From: UBA9676 sp036522155
GTDB taxonomy: Bacteria > Actinomycetota > Actinomycetes > Streptosporangiales > Streptosporangiaceae
Direction of reading: 5' to 3'
Assembly (NCBI GenBank): GCA_036522155.1
Contig: DATDGI010000447.1
Coordinates: 1-29,064 of the forward strand
Length of the DNA stretch: 29,064 nucleotides
The position numbers and the translations under genes were made by a program. Below, in pieces: positions 24,184 to 28,842 of the stretch. How positions within the stretch are numbered: the stretch's first letter is position 1; each line of letters opens with the position of its first letter. The notes below the pieces were generated by a model. It was not told the origin of the DNA. It saw nothing but the letters and a program-made list of their open reading frames with translations, and made no database searches.

Positions 24184-25130
24184 CCAGCCCGCCCGGCGAC
24201 CTGACCTTCCGTCCCATCCACGGGCCTGAGGAACTTGGCCTTTACTGCCAATTCCCTTACGTGCAGAACGGATCGCTCGCGGCCGACCTCGACGCCGGCC
24301 ACCGCTGTCCGGGGTGGCTCTGGCTGGCCCTGCGCGGTGATCACCCGGTCGCCCGGGCGGGCTGGTGGGCAAGAGCGGGCCAGCCCGTGCCGGACCTGCT
24401 CGACGTGTTCGACCTCGGCGATGGGCCCGGTGACCCGGACCTGGTAGCGGCCGGTGCCGGGCTGCTGCGGGCCGCAACCGCCGGCATCATGCCGCCGGGC
24501 CGGCCATGGCCGGAATACACCCGGCTGGAGCCGGCGGACTGGCGGGATCAGCCGGCCACGCGGCAGGCGGTGACCGACCGGATGGCAGCGGTGGCCCAGG
24601 CCGGCGGAAGGTTCCTGGTGGAACGGCTGCAGCTGGAATGGCAGGCCGGGACGCCGATCGCGAAGCGGACCGGACGGCTGGAGTTCGGCCCGGCCGGAGA
24701 GCCCGATGAGCTGATCGAGCTGATGACCGCGGTCCTGGACGGCTCGCTGGACGCCCACAGCCGCCGTGACCTGGCCCAGATGACGCCGGTGCAGGCGGCC
24801 ACCCGGCATTACTGGGACGAGCTGGCGCGCTATCAGAGCCCCCGCGGATGGTGGCGGGTCGCCAGGCGGCCCGGCGGCGAGCCGGTGGGCTTCGTCATCC
24901 CGGCGCACAACGGATACCTGCCGATCATCGCCTACCTCGGGGTCCTGCCCGGGTACCGGGGCCGCGGCTACGTCGGCGAGATCCTGGCGGAGGGCACCCA
25001 GATCCTGGCCGCGGAGGGGGCCACGCTGATCCTGGCCAACACCGACCTGGGCAACGAGCCGATGGCCCGGGCGTTCCACCGCGCCGGGTGGGCCGACACC
25101 GGCCATGTGATCAACATGATCTGGGACTGA
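24180..25130 (+). CDS. GNAT-family N-acetyltransferase
   Basis: A 316-residue protein with a C-terminal GNAT domain (about 205-316). The acetyl-CoA loop reads VLPGYRGRGYVGEILAEG, followed by the family's NTDLGNEPMARAFHRAGW. The N-terminal half is a second, degenerate GNAT-like unit with no clear CoA loop, as in many tandem actinobacterial acetyltransferases. The acceptor is unknown. Translation is coupled to the sulfotransferase through an ATGA overlap. Confidence 0.88.
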   Translation: MTSPPGDLTFRPIHGPEELGLYCQFPYVQNGSLAADLDAGHRCPGWLWLALRGDHPVARAGWWARAGQPVPDLLDVFDLGDGPGDPDLVAAGAGLLRAATAGIMPPGRPWPEYTRLEPADWRDQPATRQAVTDRMAAVAQAGGRFLVERLQLEWQAGTPIAKRTGRLEFGPAGEPDELIELMTAVLDGSLDAHSRRDLAQMTPVQAATRHYWDELARYQSPRGWWRVARRPGGEPVGFVIPAHNGYLPIIAYLGVLPGYRGRGYVGEILAEGTQILAAEGATLILANTDLGNEPMARAFHRAGWADTGHVINMIWD

Positions 25131-25275
25131 CGCCGGGACAAGGAATTGCTGACAGCCCAGGAGTACTGGCCGGAGCCGGTACACCGGCTACGTGGTACCG
25201 CCACAAGGGTGACCAACCGGGCTCCATCCCTCAGCCAGGTGCGGATAATGAGGAGCGGGCCGGGCACGGGATGGG

Positions 25276-26142
25276 GTGGTGGGCGTGAGCGAGCCAGCGG
25301 GGACATCCGCGGCCATCAGCCCGGAAGCGACCGCCGTCTACGCGCTGGGCAGTGATCAGGGCGAAAGTGCCCGGCTGCAGCGGCAAGCGGAGGAACTGGC
25401 GGCCGAAAGCAGTGCGCTCCTGGACCGGGTCGGCCTGCGGCCCGGCCAGCGCGCGATCGACCTGGGCTGTGGCCCGCGCGGGATTCTTGACCTGCTGGCC
25501 CAGCGGGTGGCACCCGGCGGCCAGGTCATTGGCCTGGACGCGAATCCGGCGCACACCGCGATGGCCGCCGAATTCGCGGCCCAGCGTGGGCTGGGCGGGG
25601 TGCGGGTCGCTACCGCGGATGCCCGGCACACCGGCCTGCCCTCTGATTCGCAGGATCTGGTCCATGCCCGCACCCTGCTGGTCAACGTCCCCGAGCCCGC
25701 GGAAGTGGTGGCCGAAATGCTCCGGCTGGCCAAGCCGGGTGGGTGGGTGGCCGTGATCGAGCCGGACACCGAGTACACGATCTCGCATCCGCCGGATCCG
25801 GCGTTCACCCGGATCAGTGAGATCTTCACGGTGGCGTTCCGCCGCAACGGCGCGGACCACACGATCGGGCGCCGGGTCCCCGGACTCTTCCGCCAGGCCG
25901 GCCTGCATGAGGTCGCAGCCGAGGCCCGGGTGCAGATGTACCCGCCCGGCAGCACCCGGCGGACGCTCCGGATTGACCTGCTGCGCAGTATGCGCGCCCA
26001 GGTAATCGAGATGGGGCTGGCCACGGGGGCGGAGCTCGACGAGCTCGATGCCGCCGCCCGCGCCCATGTCCAGGACCCGAGCACGATCGTGATCTACGGC
26101 CACCTGTTCCTGGTCTGGGGGCGCAAGCCAGCCACAGCGTGA
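25276..26142 (+). CDS. Class I SAM-dependent methyltransferase
   Basis: A 288-residue protein with a Rossmann methyltransferase core. Motif I is AIDLGCGPRG (about 60-69), an acidic residue follows at VIGLDANP, then VATADARHTGLP and the post-II strand DLVHARTLLVNVP. The C-terminal third, with YPPGSTRRTLRIDLL, resembles small-molecule methyltransferases of the UbiE/Methyltransf_25 type. The substrate is unknown. GTG codons at 25276, 25279 and 25285 all could start it. It faces the tRNA array: only 18 bases separate its stop from the 3' end of the last tRNA. Confidence 0.88.
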   Translation: MVGVSEPAGTSAAISPEATAVYALGSDQGESARLQRQAEELAAESSALLDRVGLRPGQRAIDLGCGPRGILDLLAQRVAPGGQVIGLDANPAHTAMAAEFAAQRGLGGVRVATADARHTGLPSDSQDLVHARTLLVNVPEPAEVVAEMLRLAKPGGWVAVIEPDTEYTISHPPDPAFTRISEIFTVAFRRNGADHTIGRRVPGLFRQAGLHEVAAEARVQMYPPGSTRRTLRIDLLRSMRAQVIEMGLATGAELDELDAAARAHVQDPSTIVIYGHLFLVWGRKPATA

Positions 26143-26160
26143 GCACCTGCGGAGACGTCG

Positions 26161-26234
26161 AGACGCACCGGGGAATCGGACCCCGCTACTGACGGCTTTG
26201 CGGGCCGCCTCCCACCACCAGCGAGACGTGCGCC
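26161..26234 (-). tRNA. tRNA-Cys (anticodon GCA)
   Basis: Acceptor GGCGCAC pairs with GTGCGTC; discriminator U73 is the Cys identity base. The anticodon loop is CCGCAAA, with C instead of U at position 33. The T loop is TCCGATT, with C55. No encoded CCA. It is the last gene of the array in transcription order. Confidence 0.8.
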
Positions 26235-26239
26235 GGGTG

Positions 26240-26311
26240 TGCTTCCAGCAGGACTCGAACCTGCGCTGCCGCCTTCGGAGGGCGGCGTCCTATCCCCTGG
26301 ACCATGGAAGC
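26240..26311 (-). tRNA. tRNA-Arg (anticodon CCG)
   Basis: Acceptor GCTTCCA/TGGAAGC, anticodon stem CCGCC/GGCGG, loop CTCCGAA with normal U33, T arm GCAGG-TTCGAGT-CCTGC, A73. A conventional cloverleaf. Confidence 0.9.
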
Positions 26312-26316
26312 CTGCG

Positions 26317-26396
26317 TCCGTGAGGGAGGAATCGAACCTCCATGCCGAAGCTACGGGGTTACGGCCCGCTGGGCGCACCGCCTGCCCAACTCACGG
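26317..26396 (-). tRNA. tRNA-Tyr (anticodon GTA)
   Basis: Acceptor CCGTGAG/CTCACGG, D stem GGGC/GCCC, anticodon stem GCGGG/CCCGT, loop CCGTAAC with C33, a long variable arm as expected of bacterial tRNA-Tyr, T arm GGAGG-TTCGATT-CCTCC, A73. Confidence 0.85.
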
Positions 26397-26399
26397 CTT

Positions 26400-26476
26400 T
26401 GGGGTGACTAGCGAGGTTCGAACTCGCGGCCTCCGGGACCACGACCCGGCGCTCTGCCCAGCTGAGCTATAGCCAC
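26400..26476 (-). tRNA. tRNA-His (anticodon GTG)
   Basis: Acceptor GTGGCTA/TAGTCAC, a G at position -1 and C73 (both His identity features), loop TCGTGGT with C33, T arm GCGAG-TTCGAAC-CTCGC, CCA encoded at 26400-26402. Confidence 0.88.
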
Positions 26477-26481
26477 CACGG

Positions 26482-26553
26482 TCGATCAGGCAGGACTCGA
26501 ACCTGCGCGGGCCGGTGTGTGGGACCGGTGCTCTGCCGCTGAGCTACTGATCG
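26482..26553 (-). tRNA. tRNA-Val (anticodon CAC)
   Basis: Acceptor CGATCAG/CTGATCG, D stem GCTC/GAGC, anticodon stem CCGGT/ACCGG, loop CCCACAC with C33, T arm GCAGG-TTCGAGT-CCTGC, A73. Confidence 0.86.
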
Positions 26554-26557
26554 GTTG

Positions 26558-26629
26558 CGCGCCCGGGAAGACTCGAACTCCCATTCCATGATCCGTAGTC
26601 ATGTGCCCTGTCCCTTGGACGACGGGCGC
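26558..26629 (-). tRNA. tRNA-Arg (anticodon ACG)
   Basis: Acceptor GCGCCCG/CGGGCGC, anticodon stem CATGA/TCATG, loop CTACGGA with U33 and A34 (expected inosine), T arm GGGAG-TTCGAGT-CTTCC, G73. Confidence 0.88.
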
Positions 26630-26650
26630 CTGGTACCGGCCCGGTACCAG
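26630..26650. repeat. Perfect inverted repeat between tRNA-Arg and tRNA-Asp
   Basis: Arms CTGGTACCGG and CCGGTACCAG are separated by one base, filling most of the 28-base gap between two tRNA genes. In RNA it could fold as an 8-bp stem with a 5-base loop. Possible roles are a processing or terminator hairpin, or a recombination or binding site. Confidence 0.7.
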
Positions 26651-26657
26651 CCGGGCG

Positions 26658-26733
26658 TGGCGGTCCCTGCGGGTTTCGATCCCGCTGCCTTCGGCTTGAC
26701 GGGCCGACGCTCTCCCTATTGAGCTAAGAGACC
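26658..26733 (-). tRNA. tRNA-Asp (anticodon GTC)
   Basis: Acceptor GGTCTCT/AGGGACC, G73 (Asp identity), CCA encoded, anticodon stem TCGGC/GCCGA, loop CCGTCAA with C33. The T loop is ATCGAAA, with A replacing T54. Confidence 0.85.
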
Positions 26734-26747
26734 AGGTGCTGGCTGAG

Positions 26748-26822
26748 CTCTCGCGGCAGGCCTCGAACCTGCACATCTTCCGGTTAACGGCCGGACGCTC
26801 TGCCCACTTGAGCTACGCGAGA
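26748..26822 (-). tRNA. tRNA-Asn (anticodon GTT)
   Basis: Acceptor TCTCGCG/CGCGAGA, G73, anticodon stem TCCGG/CCGGA, loop CCGTTAA with C33, T arm GCAGG-TTCGAGG-CCTGC. Confidence 0.86.
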
Positions 26823-26834
26823 ATGGCGATGCCG

Positions 26835-26912
26835 TGCCGCCGGCGGGAATCGAACCCGCGTCGTTCCCGGATTGAAAGTCCGGTCGCCCCTGGCCAGCAG
26901 AGCAACGACGGC
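26835..26912 (-). tRNA. tRNA-Glu (anticodon TTC)
   Basis: Acceptor GCCGTCG/CGGCGGC, anticodon stem CCGGA/TCCGG, loop CTTTCAA with U33, T arm GCGGG-TTCGATT-CCCGC, A73. The variable region is slightly long. Confidence 0.85.
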
Positions 26913-26917
26913 CTGCG

Positions 26918-26990
26918 CACCCCGTGCCGGGATCGAACCGGCCCTCTCCTCGCTGAGAACGAGGCGAGATCACCACTACTCCAACGGGGC
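26918..26990 (-). tRNA. tRNA-Glu (anticodon CTC)
   Basis: Acceptor GCCCCGT/ACGGGGT, D arm GAG/CTC, anticodon stem CCTCG/CGAGG, loop TTCTCAG with U33, T arm GCCGG-TTCGATC-CCGGC, G73. Confidence 0.9.
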
Positions 26991-26994
26991 ATCG

Positions 26995-27067
26995 TGCTGC
27001 CCAGAGGACTCGAACCCCTTCAGTCCGGATTAAAAGTCCGGTGCCCGTCCGGTCGGGCGCGGACAGC
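26995..27067 (-). tRNA. tRNA-Lys (anticodon TTT)
   Basis: Acceptor GCTGTCC/GGGCAGC, D stem GCCC/GGGC, anticodon stem CCGGA/TCCGG, loop CTTTTAA with U33, T arm AGGGG-TTCGAGT-CCTCT, A73. Confidence 0.88.
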
Positions 27068-27068
27068 G

Positions 27069-27110
27069 TAGCGAGGGTGGGAGTTGAACCCACGTGCCTC
27101 CGGTTATGGG
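27069..27110 (-). pseudogene. 3' half of a split tRNA-Met (anticodon CAT onward)
   Basis: Starting at the anticodon loop, this piece reads CATAA, the 3' anticodon strand CCGGA, a variable region, T arm GTGGG-TTCAACT-CCCAC and acceptor strand CCTCGCT plus A73. It has no D arm or 5' acceptor strand in place. The matching 5' half lies at 27695-27728, beyond an endonuclease gene and an intact tRNA-Met. The acceptor strand pairs with GGCGAGG of that distant half. Confidence 0.85.
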
Positions 27111-27184
27111 TAGCGAGGGGGAGACTCGAACTCCCGAATCTTCCGGTTATGAGCCGGGCGCTCTACCTGCTGAGCTACCTCGCC
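27111..27184 (-). tRNA. tRNA-Met (anticodon CAT), intact copy inside the cassette
   Basis: Acceptor GGCGAGG/CCTCGCT with a G1-U72 pair, as in actinobacterial elongator Met tRNAs; D stem GCTC/GAGC; anticodon stem CCCGG/CCGGA; loop CTCATAA with U33; T loop TTCGAGT; A73. It begins 3 bases after the stop of the endonuclease gene and directly abuts the 3' tRNA-Met half. An Ile2 (lysidine) reading of CAT cannot be fully excluded. Confidence 0.88.
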
Positions 27185-27187
27185 TGG

Positions 27188-27655
27188 CTACACCTTGAAG
27201 TTAGCGTATTTGCGGGTCAACGCTATCTCCTTGAGCCCACTCACTACGGGCTGCGGGATGAGGTAGTTCGTGCCATCCTCGCAAGCTATTAAAAAGAATT
27301 CTGTGGCTCCGTCGTGATATGGCTGAGCACGGAACCTGCCCCCTGCATTTGCAGTAACGCCCGGGTCATATGCGCCGCGACTAATTCCCGCACGGTGATG
27401 CCCTTCTGCCGTCCTCGCCCTCGTAGTCTTGACCTGCACCCGTTGTAGACCCTGGTCCGACTCTACGATCAAATCGTATAGGCATGGCTCAATGGGTATT
27501 GACGGAGTATATCCATGACCTAGAAACCAGTTGATCGCCGTGCTAAGGCCAAGCCTTGCAGGCGTACTGAGTGCTGGTCGCCCACTGAATGGGCTGACAG
27601 GTTTCCTCGGGAGAATCATACTGCCGGGGTAGCTATCAATCTTGGCCGTATCCAA
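27188..27655 (-). CDS. PD-(D/E)XK homing-endonuclease-like protein inside the tRNA array
   Basis: A 155-residue protein resembling the PD-(D/E)XK endonucleases associated with group I introns (the I-Ssp6803I type). The core reads IEPCLYDLIVESDQGLQRVQ then VKTT: D61 followed by the Q74-x-K76 pair, the family's variant of (D/E)xK. The C terminus, TNYLIPQPVVSGLKEIAL, fits the same fold. I-Ssp6803I is known to act on a tRNA-fMet gene. TTG at 27655 is the first usual start, but protein-like sequence in frame (WPRKRALELGLDTAKI) continues upstream to about 27715, overlapping the 5' tRNA-Met half, so the N terminus may be truncated or use an unusual start; ATG 27619 is another option. G+C is clearly lower than in the neighbours, a sign of transfer. 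No group I intron core fits in the remaining space. Confidence 0.72.
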   Translation of the reverse strand: MDTAKIDSYPGSMILPRKPVSPFSGRPALSTPARLGLSTAINWFLGHGYTPSIPIEPCLYDLIVESDQGLQRVQVKTTRARTAEGHHRAGISRGAYDPGVTANAGGRFRAQPYHDGATEFFLIACEDGTNYLIPQPVVSGLKEIALTRKYANFKV

Positions 27656-27694
27656 ACCAAGCTCAAGAGCTCTCTTTCGTGGCCACGCGGGATT

Positions 27695-27728
27695 GCCCGG
27701 GCGCTTGAACCTGCTCAGCTACCTCGCC
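27695..27728 (-). pseudogene. 5' half of a split tRNA-Met
   Basis: The sequence begins GGCGAGG-TA-GCTG, has a D loop with GG, then AGC and the 5' anticodon strand CCCGG, and stops being tRNA-like at the anticodon loop (about position 31-33). It matches the 5' half of the intact tRNA-Met at 27111-27184 at most positions. Its natural partner is the 3' half at 27069-27110. Confidence 0.82.
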
Positions 27729-27735
27729 AATGAAG

Positions 27736-27808
27736 TCCTGACCCCAGGAGTTGAACCTGGTCCGGCCGCTTATCAGACGGCCATGCACACCGCCTACACC
27801 AGGTCAGG
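27736..27808 (-). tRNA. tRNA-Ile (anticodon GAT)
   Basis: Acceptor CCTGACC/GGTCAGG, anticodon stem GCCGT/GCGGC, loop CTGATAA with U33, T arm CCAGG-TTCAACT-CCTGG, A73. The D arm is GTG/TGC with G-U pairs. Confidence 0.85.
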
Positions 27809-27809
27809 G

Positions 27810-27898
27810 CGGAAGGGCCGGGAGTCGGACCCGGAAGGCGCCTCGCGGCGCTCGCCTGTTTTCGGGACAGGTGCAGTCGCCAGTCTGCTTGCCCTTCC
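27810..27898 (-). tRNA. tRNA-Ser (anticodon CGA)
   Basis: Acceptor GGAAGGG/CCCTTCC, D stem GCAG/CTGC, anticodon stem CCTGT/ACAGG, loop CCCGAAA with C33, a long GC-rich variable arm as SerRS requires, G73. The T arm is CCGGG-TCCGACT-CCCGG with C55. Confidence 0.85.
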
Positions 27899-27935
27899 CT
27901 GCGTGCCGGGCGGGAACATCGGCACGTCGTGCCGG

Positions 27936-28018
27936 CGGATGGCGGAGAACTCGGATCCCACGCCTGGCGGCGCGCACTCGTTAGCAGCGAGGCCCGGCAC
28001 CCTGCCGGTTCACCATCC
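27936..28018 (-). tRNA. tRNA-Ser (anticodon GCT)
   Basis: Acceptor GGATGGT/GCCATCC, anticodon loop CTGCTAA with U33 (outer stem pair mismatched), long variable arm, G73. The T loop is TCCGAGT with C55 on a stem of only four clear pairs. A 37-base spacer separates it from the previous Ser gene. Confidence 0.75.
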
Positions 28019-28019
28019 G

Positions 28020-28093
28020 TGCCGCCCCCGGGATTCGGACCCGGAACCTCTGCGGTCTGAGCGCAGCGCCTCTGCCAGTTGGGCTAGAGCGGC
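28020..28093 (-). tRNA. tRNA-Leu (anticodon CAG) with short variable loop
   Basis: Acceptor GCCGCTC/GGGCGGC, anticodon stem CTGCG/CGCAG, loop CTCAGAC with U33, A73. The variable region is only 5 bases (AGGTT), whereas bacterial tRNA-Leu normally has a long arm. The T loop is TCCGAAT with C55. Confidence 0.8.
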
Positions 28094-28098
28094 TTGCG

Positions 28099-28169
28099 AG
28101 CGGATACCGGGAATCGGACCCGGGACTTCACCATGGCCAGGTGACGCGTTGCCACTACGCCACATCCGC
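28099..28169 (-). tRNA. tRNA-Gly (anticodon GCC)
   Basis: Acceptor GCGGATG/TATCCGC, D arm GCG/CGC, anticodon stem TCACC/GGTGA, loop TGGCCAT with G at position 33, T arm CCGGG-TCCGATT-CCCGG with C55, U73 as expected for Gly. Confidence 0.8.
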
Positions 28170-28170
28170 G

Positions 28171-28242
28171 TGGAGCCCTCCCCCGGTGCCGACCCGGGCA
28201 GCCGCGCCCTACCAAGGCGTGGCGGACGCCGATCCAGAGGGC
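28171..28242 (-). tRNA. tRNA-Thr (anticodon GGT), unusual arms
   Basis: Acceptor GCCCTCT/GGAGGGC, U73, CCA encoded. Anticodon stem CGCC/GGCG, loop TTGGTAG. The D arm is reduced, with a 4-base loop in a GGC/GCC stem and no GG, and the T arm is CCCGG-GTCGGCA-CCGGG. Anticodon call is by alignment with the other two Thr genes. Confidence 0.62.
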
Positions 28243-28323
28243 ATGAGCGGGCCGGGCTGGCGCCGCGCCGGGCCGTGATCCGGCGTCACGTCGCCGCGCT
28301 CGGCCGGGCAACCAGCCGGCCAG
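28243..28323 (-). other. tRNA-sized slot without a recognisable tRNA
   Basis: This 81-base gap between two tRNA-Thr genes is the size of one tRNA plus spacers. GGCTGGT and GCCAGCC (28311-28317 and 28255-28261) could pair like an acceptor stem and CGGCG-ACGTGA-CGCCG could be a 6-base-loop anticodon arm, but no T arm is convincing. Probably a decayed or highly diverged tRNA. Confidence 0.35.
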
Positions 28324-28391
28324 AGCCGTCTTCCGGTGCCGACCCGGATCTCGCGCCTTACAGGGGCGCGGCCACAGCCGTGTGCGACGGC
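28324..28391 (-). tRNA. tRNA-Thr (anticodon TGT), unusual arms
   Basis: Only 68 bases. Acceptor GCCGTCG/AGACGGC (last pair mismatched), D arm CACA-CGGC-TGTG with a 4-base loop, anticodon stem GCGCC/GGCGC, loop CCTGTAA with C33, T arm TCCGG-GTCGGCA-CCGGA, U73. CCA not encoded. Confidence 0.65.
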
Positions 28392-28394
28392 GAG

Positions 28395-28468
28395 TGCGCT
28401 CAGCGGGACTCGAACCCGCAACCTCCAGCACCTCGGGCTGGCGCCTCTGCCTGTTGGGCCACGAGCGC
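28395..28468 (-). tRNA. tRNA-Leu (anticodon GAG) with short variable loop
   Basis: Acceptor GCGCTCG/TGAGCGC, D arm like that of the other Leu gene (GCCC-AACAGGCAGA-GGC), anticodon stem CCAGC/GCTGG, loop CCGAGGT with C33, variable loop AGGTT, T arm GCGGG-TTCGAGT-CCCGC, A73. Confidence 0.83.
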
Positions 28469-28469
28469 G

Positions 28470-28539
28470 TGGAGCCACCACCCGGTGCCGACCCGGGGCA
28501 TCCGCCTACGAGGGCGGAGCCGCAGCCGTGCGCGGCGGC
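28470..28539 (-). tRNA. tRNA-Thr (anticodon probably CGT), unusual arms
   Basis: Acceptor GCCGCCG/TGGTGGC with G-U pairs, U73, CCA encoded. D arm CGCA-CGGC-TGCG with a 4-base loop, T arm CCCGG-GTCGGCA-CCGGG. The anticodon hairpin is TCCGCC-CTCGTA-GGCGGA; a 6-base loop, or an 8-base loop if one pair opens, makes the anticodon call less certain (CGT favoured over TCG). Confidence 0.58.
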
Positions 28540-28543
28540 GCGG

Positions 28544-28615
28544 TTCCCCAGCGAGGATTCGAACCTCGATAGCCAGGTCCAGGGCCTGGCGGCCTGCCGG
28601 TTAGCCGACCGGGGA
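28544..28615 (-). tRNA. tRNA-Gln (anticodon CTG)
   Basis: Acceptor TCCCCGG/CTGGGGA with the U1-A72 pair typical of Gln, D stem GGC/GCC, anticodon stem CCAGG/CCTGG, loop CCCTGGA with C33, T arm CGAGG-TTCGAAT-CCTCG, A73. Confidence 0.85.
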
Positions 28616-28690
28616 ATGAGTGGGAGGAGTTCAGCCTCAGCCATCACGTTCCGGTGGTGGACGCCTGCCGCTGGGCACGGCCGCCCGTAG
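28616..28690 (-). other. Second tRNA-sized slot, probably a decayed tRNA
   Basis: 75 bases lie between tRNA-Gln and tRNA-Lys. A D-arm-like GCC-CAGCGGCA-GGC and a hairpin CCACCAC-CGGAAC-GTGATGG (one mismatch, 6-base loop) stand where D and anticodon arms belong, and GAGG-CTGAACT-CCTC resembles a T arm, but no acceptor stem pairs. A decayed tRNA is likely; the amino acid is unclear. Confidence 0.4.
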
Positions 28691-28763
28691 TACGCCGCGA
28701 GCGGGTCGAACGCTCATCTCGCAGATTAAGAGTCTGCTGCTCTTGCCATTGAGCTAGCGGCGC
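28691..28763 (-). tRNA. tRNA-Lys (anticodon CTT)
   Basis: Acceptor GCGCCGC/GCGGCGT, D stem GCTC/GAGC, anticodon stem GCAGA/TCTGC, loop CTCTTAA with U33, T arm GAGCG-TTCGACC-CGCTC, A73. Conventional. Confidence 0.9.
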
Positions 28764-28767
28764 GCAG

Positions 28768-28838
28768 AGCGGTTACGGGGAATCGGACCCCGGTCCCGAC
28801 TTTGGAAAAGTGGAGCTCTGCCATTGAGCTATAACCGC
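28768..28838 (-). tRNA. tRNA-Gly (anticodon TCC)
   Basis: Acceptor GCGGTTA/TAACCGC, D stem GCTC/GAGC, anticodon loop TTTCCAA with U33 on a stem with one mismatch, U73. T arm CGGGG-TCCGATT-CCCCG with C55. Confidence 0.83.
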
Positions 28839-28842
28839 CCGG

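Larger units (their letters stand above)
27069..27728 (-). mobile_element. Endonuclease plus tRNA-Met cassette inserted in a tRNA-Met anticodon loop
   Basis: In transcription order: 5' half of tRNA-Met, PD-(D/E)XK gene, intact tRNA-Met, 3' half of tRNA-Met. The halves reconstitute one Met tRNA with the same CCCGG/CCGGA anticodon stem as the intact copy, so about 585 bases appear to have been inserted at the anticodon loop. The insert supplies a replacement tRNA-Met. The layout is seen in the sequence; the mobile nature is inference. Confidence 0.65.

Noticed and set aside
27109..27695. A group I intron interrupting tRNA-Met
   Set aside because: The space between the tRNA halves is filled by the endonuclease gene and a complete tRNA. 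No room remains for a ribozyme core and no intron-like P7/P3 elements were seen.
26239..28690. Several long rightward open frames over the tRNA array, some reading like ESNLHAEATG or GFEPR peptides
   Set aside because: They are antisense to well-folded tRNA genes. Such peptides are a known false-gene product of tRNA complements.
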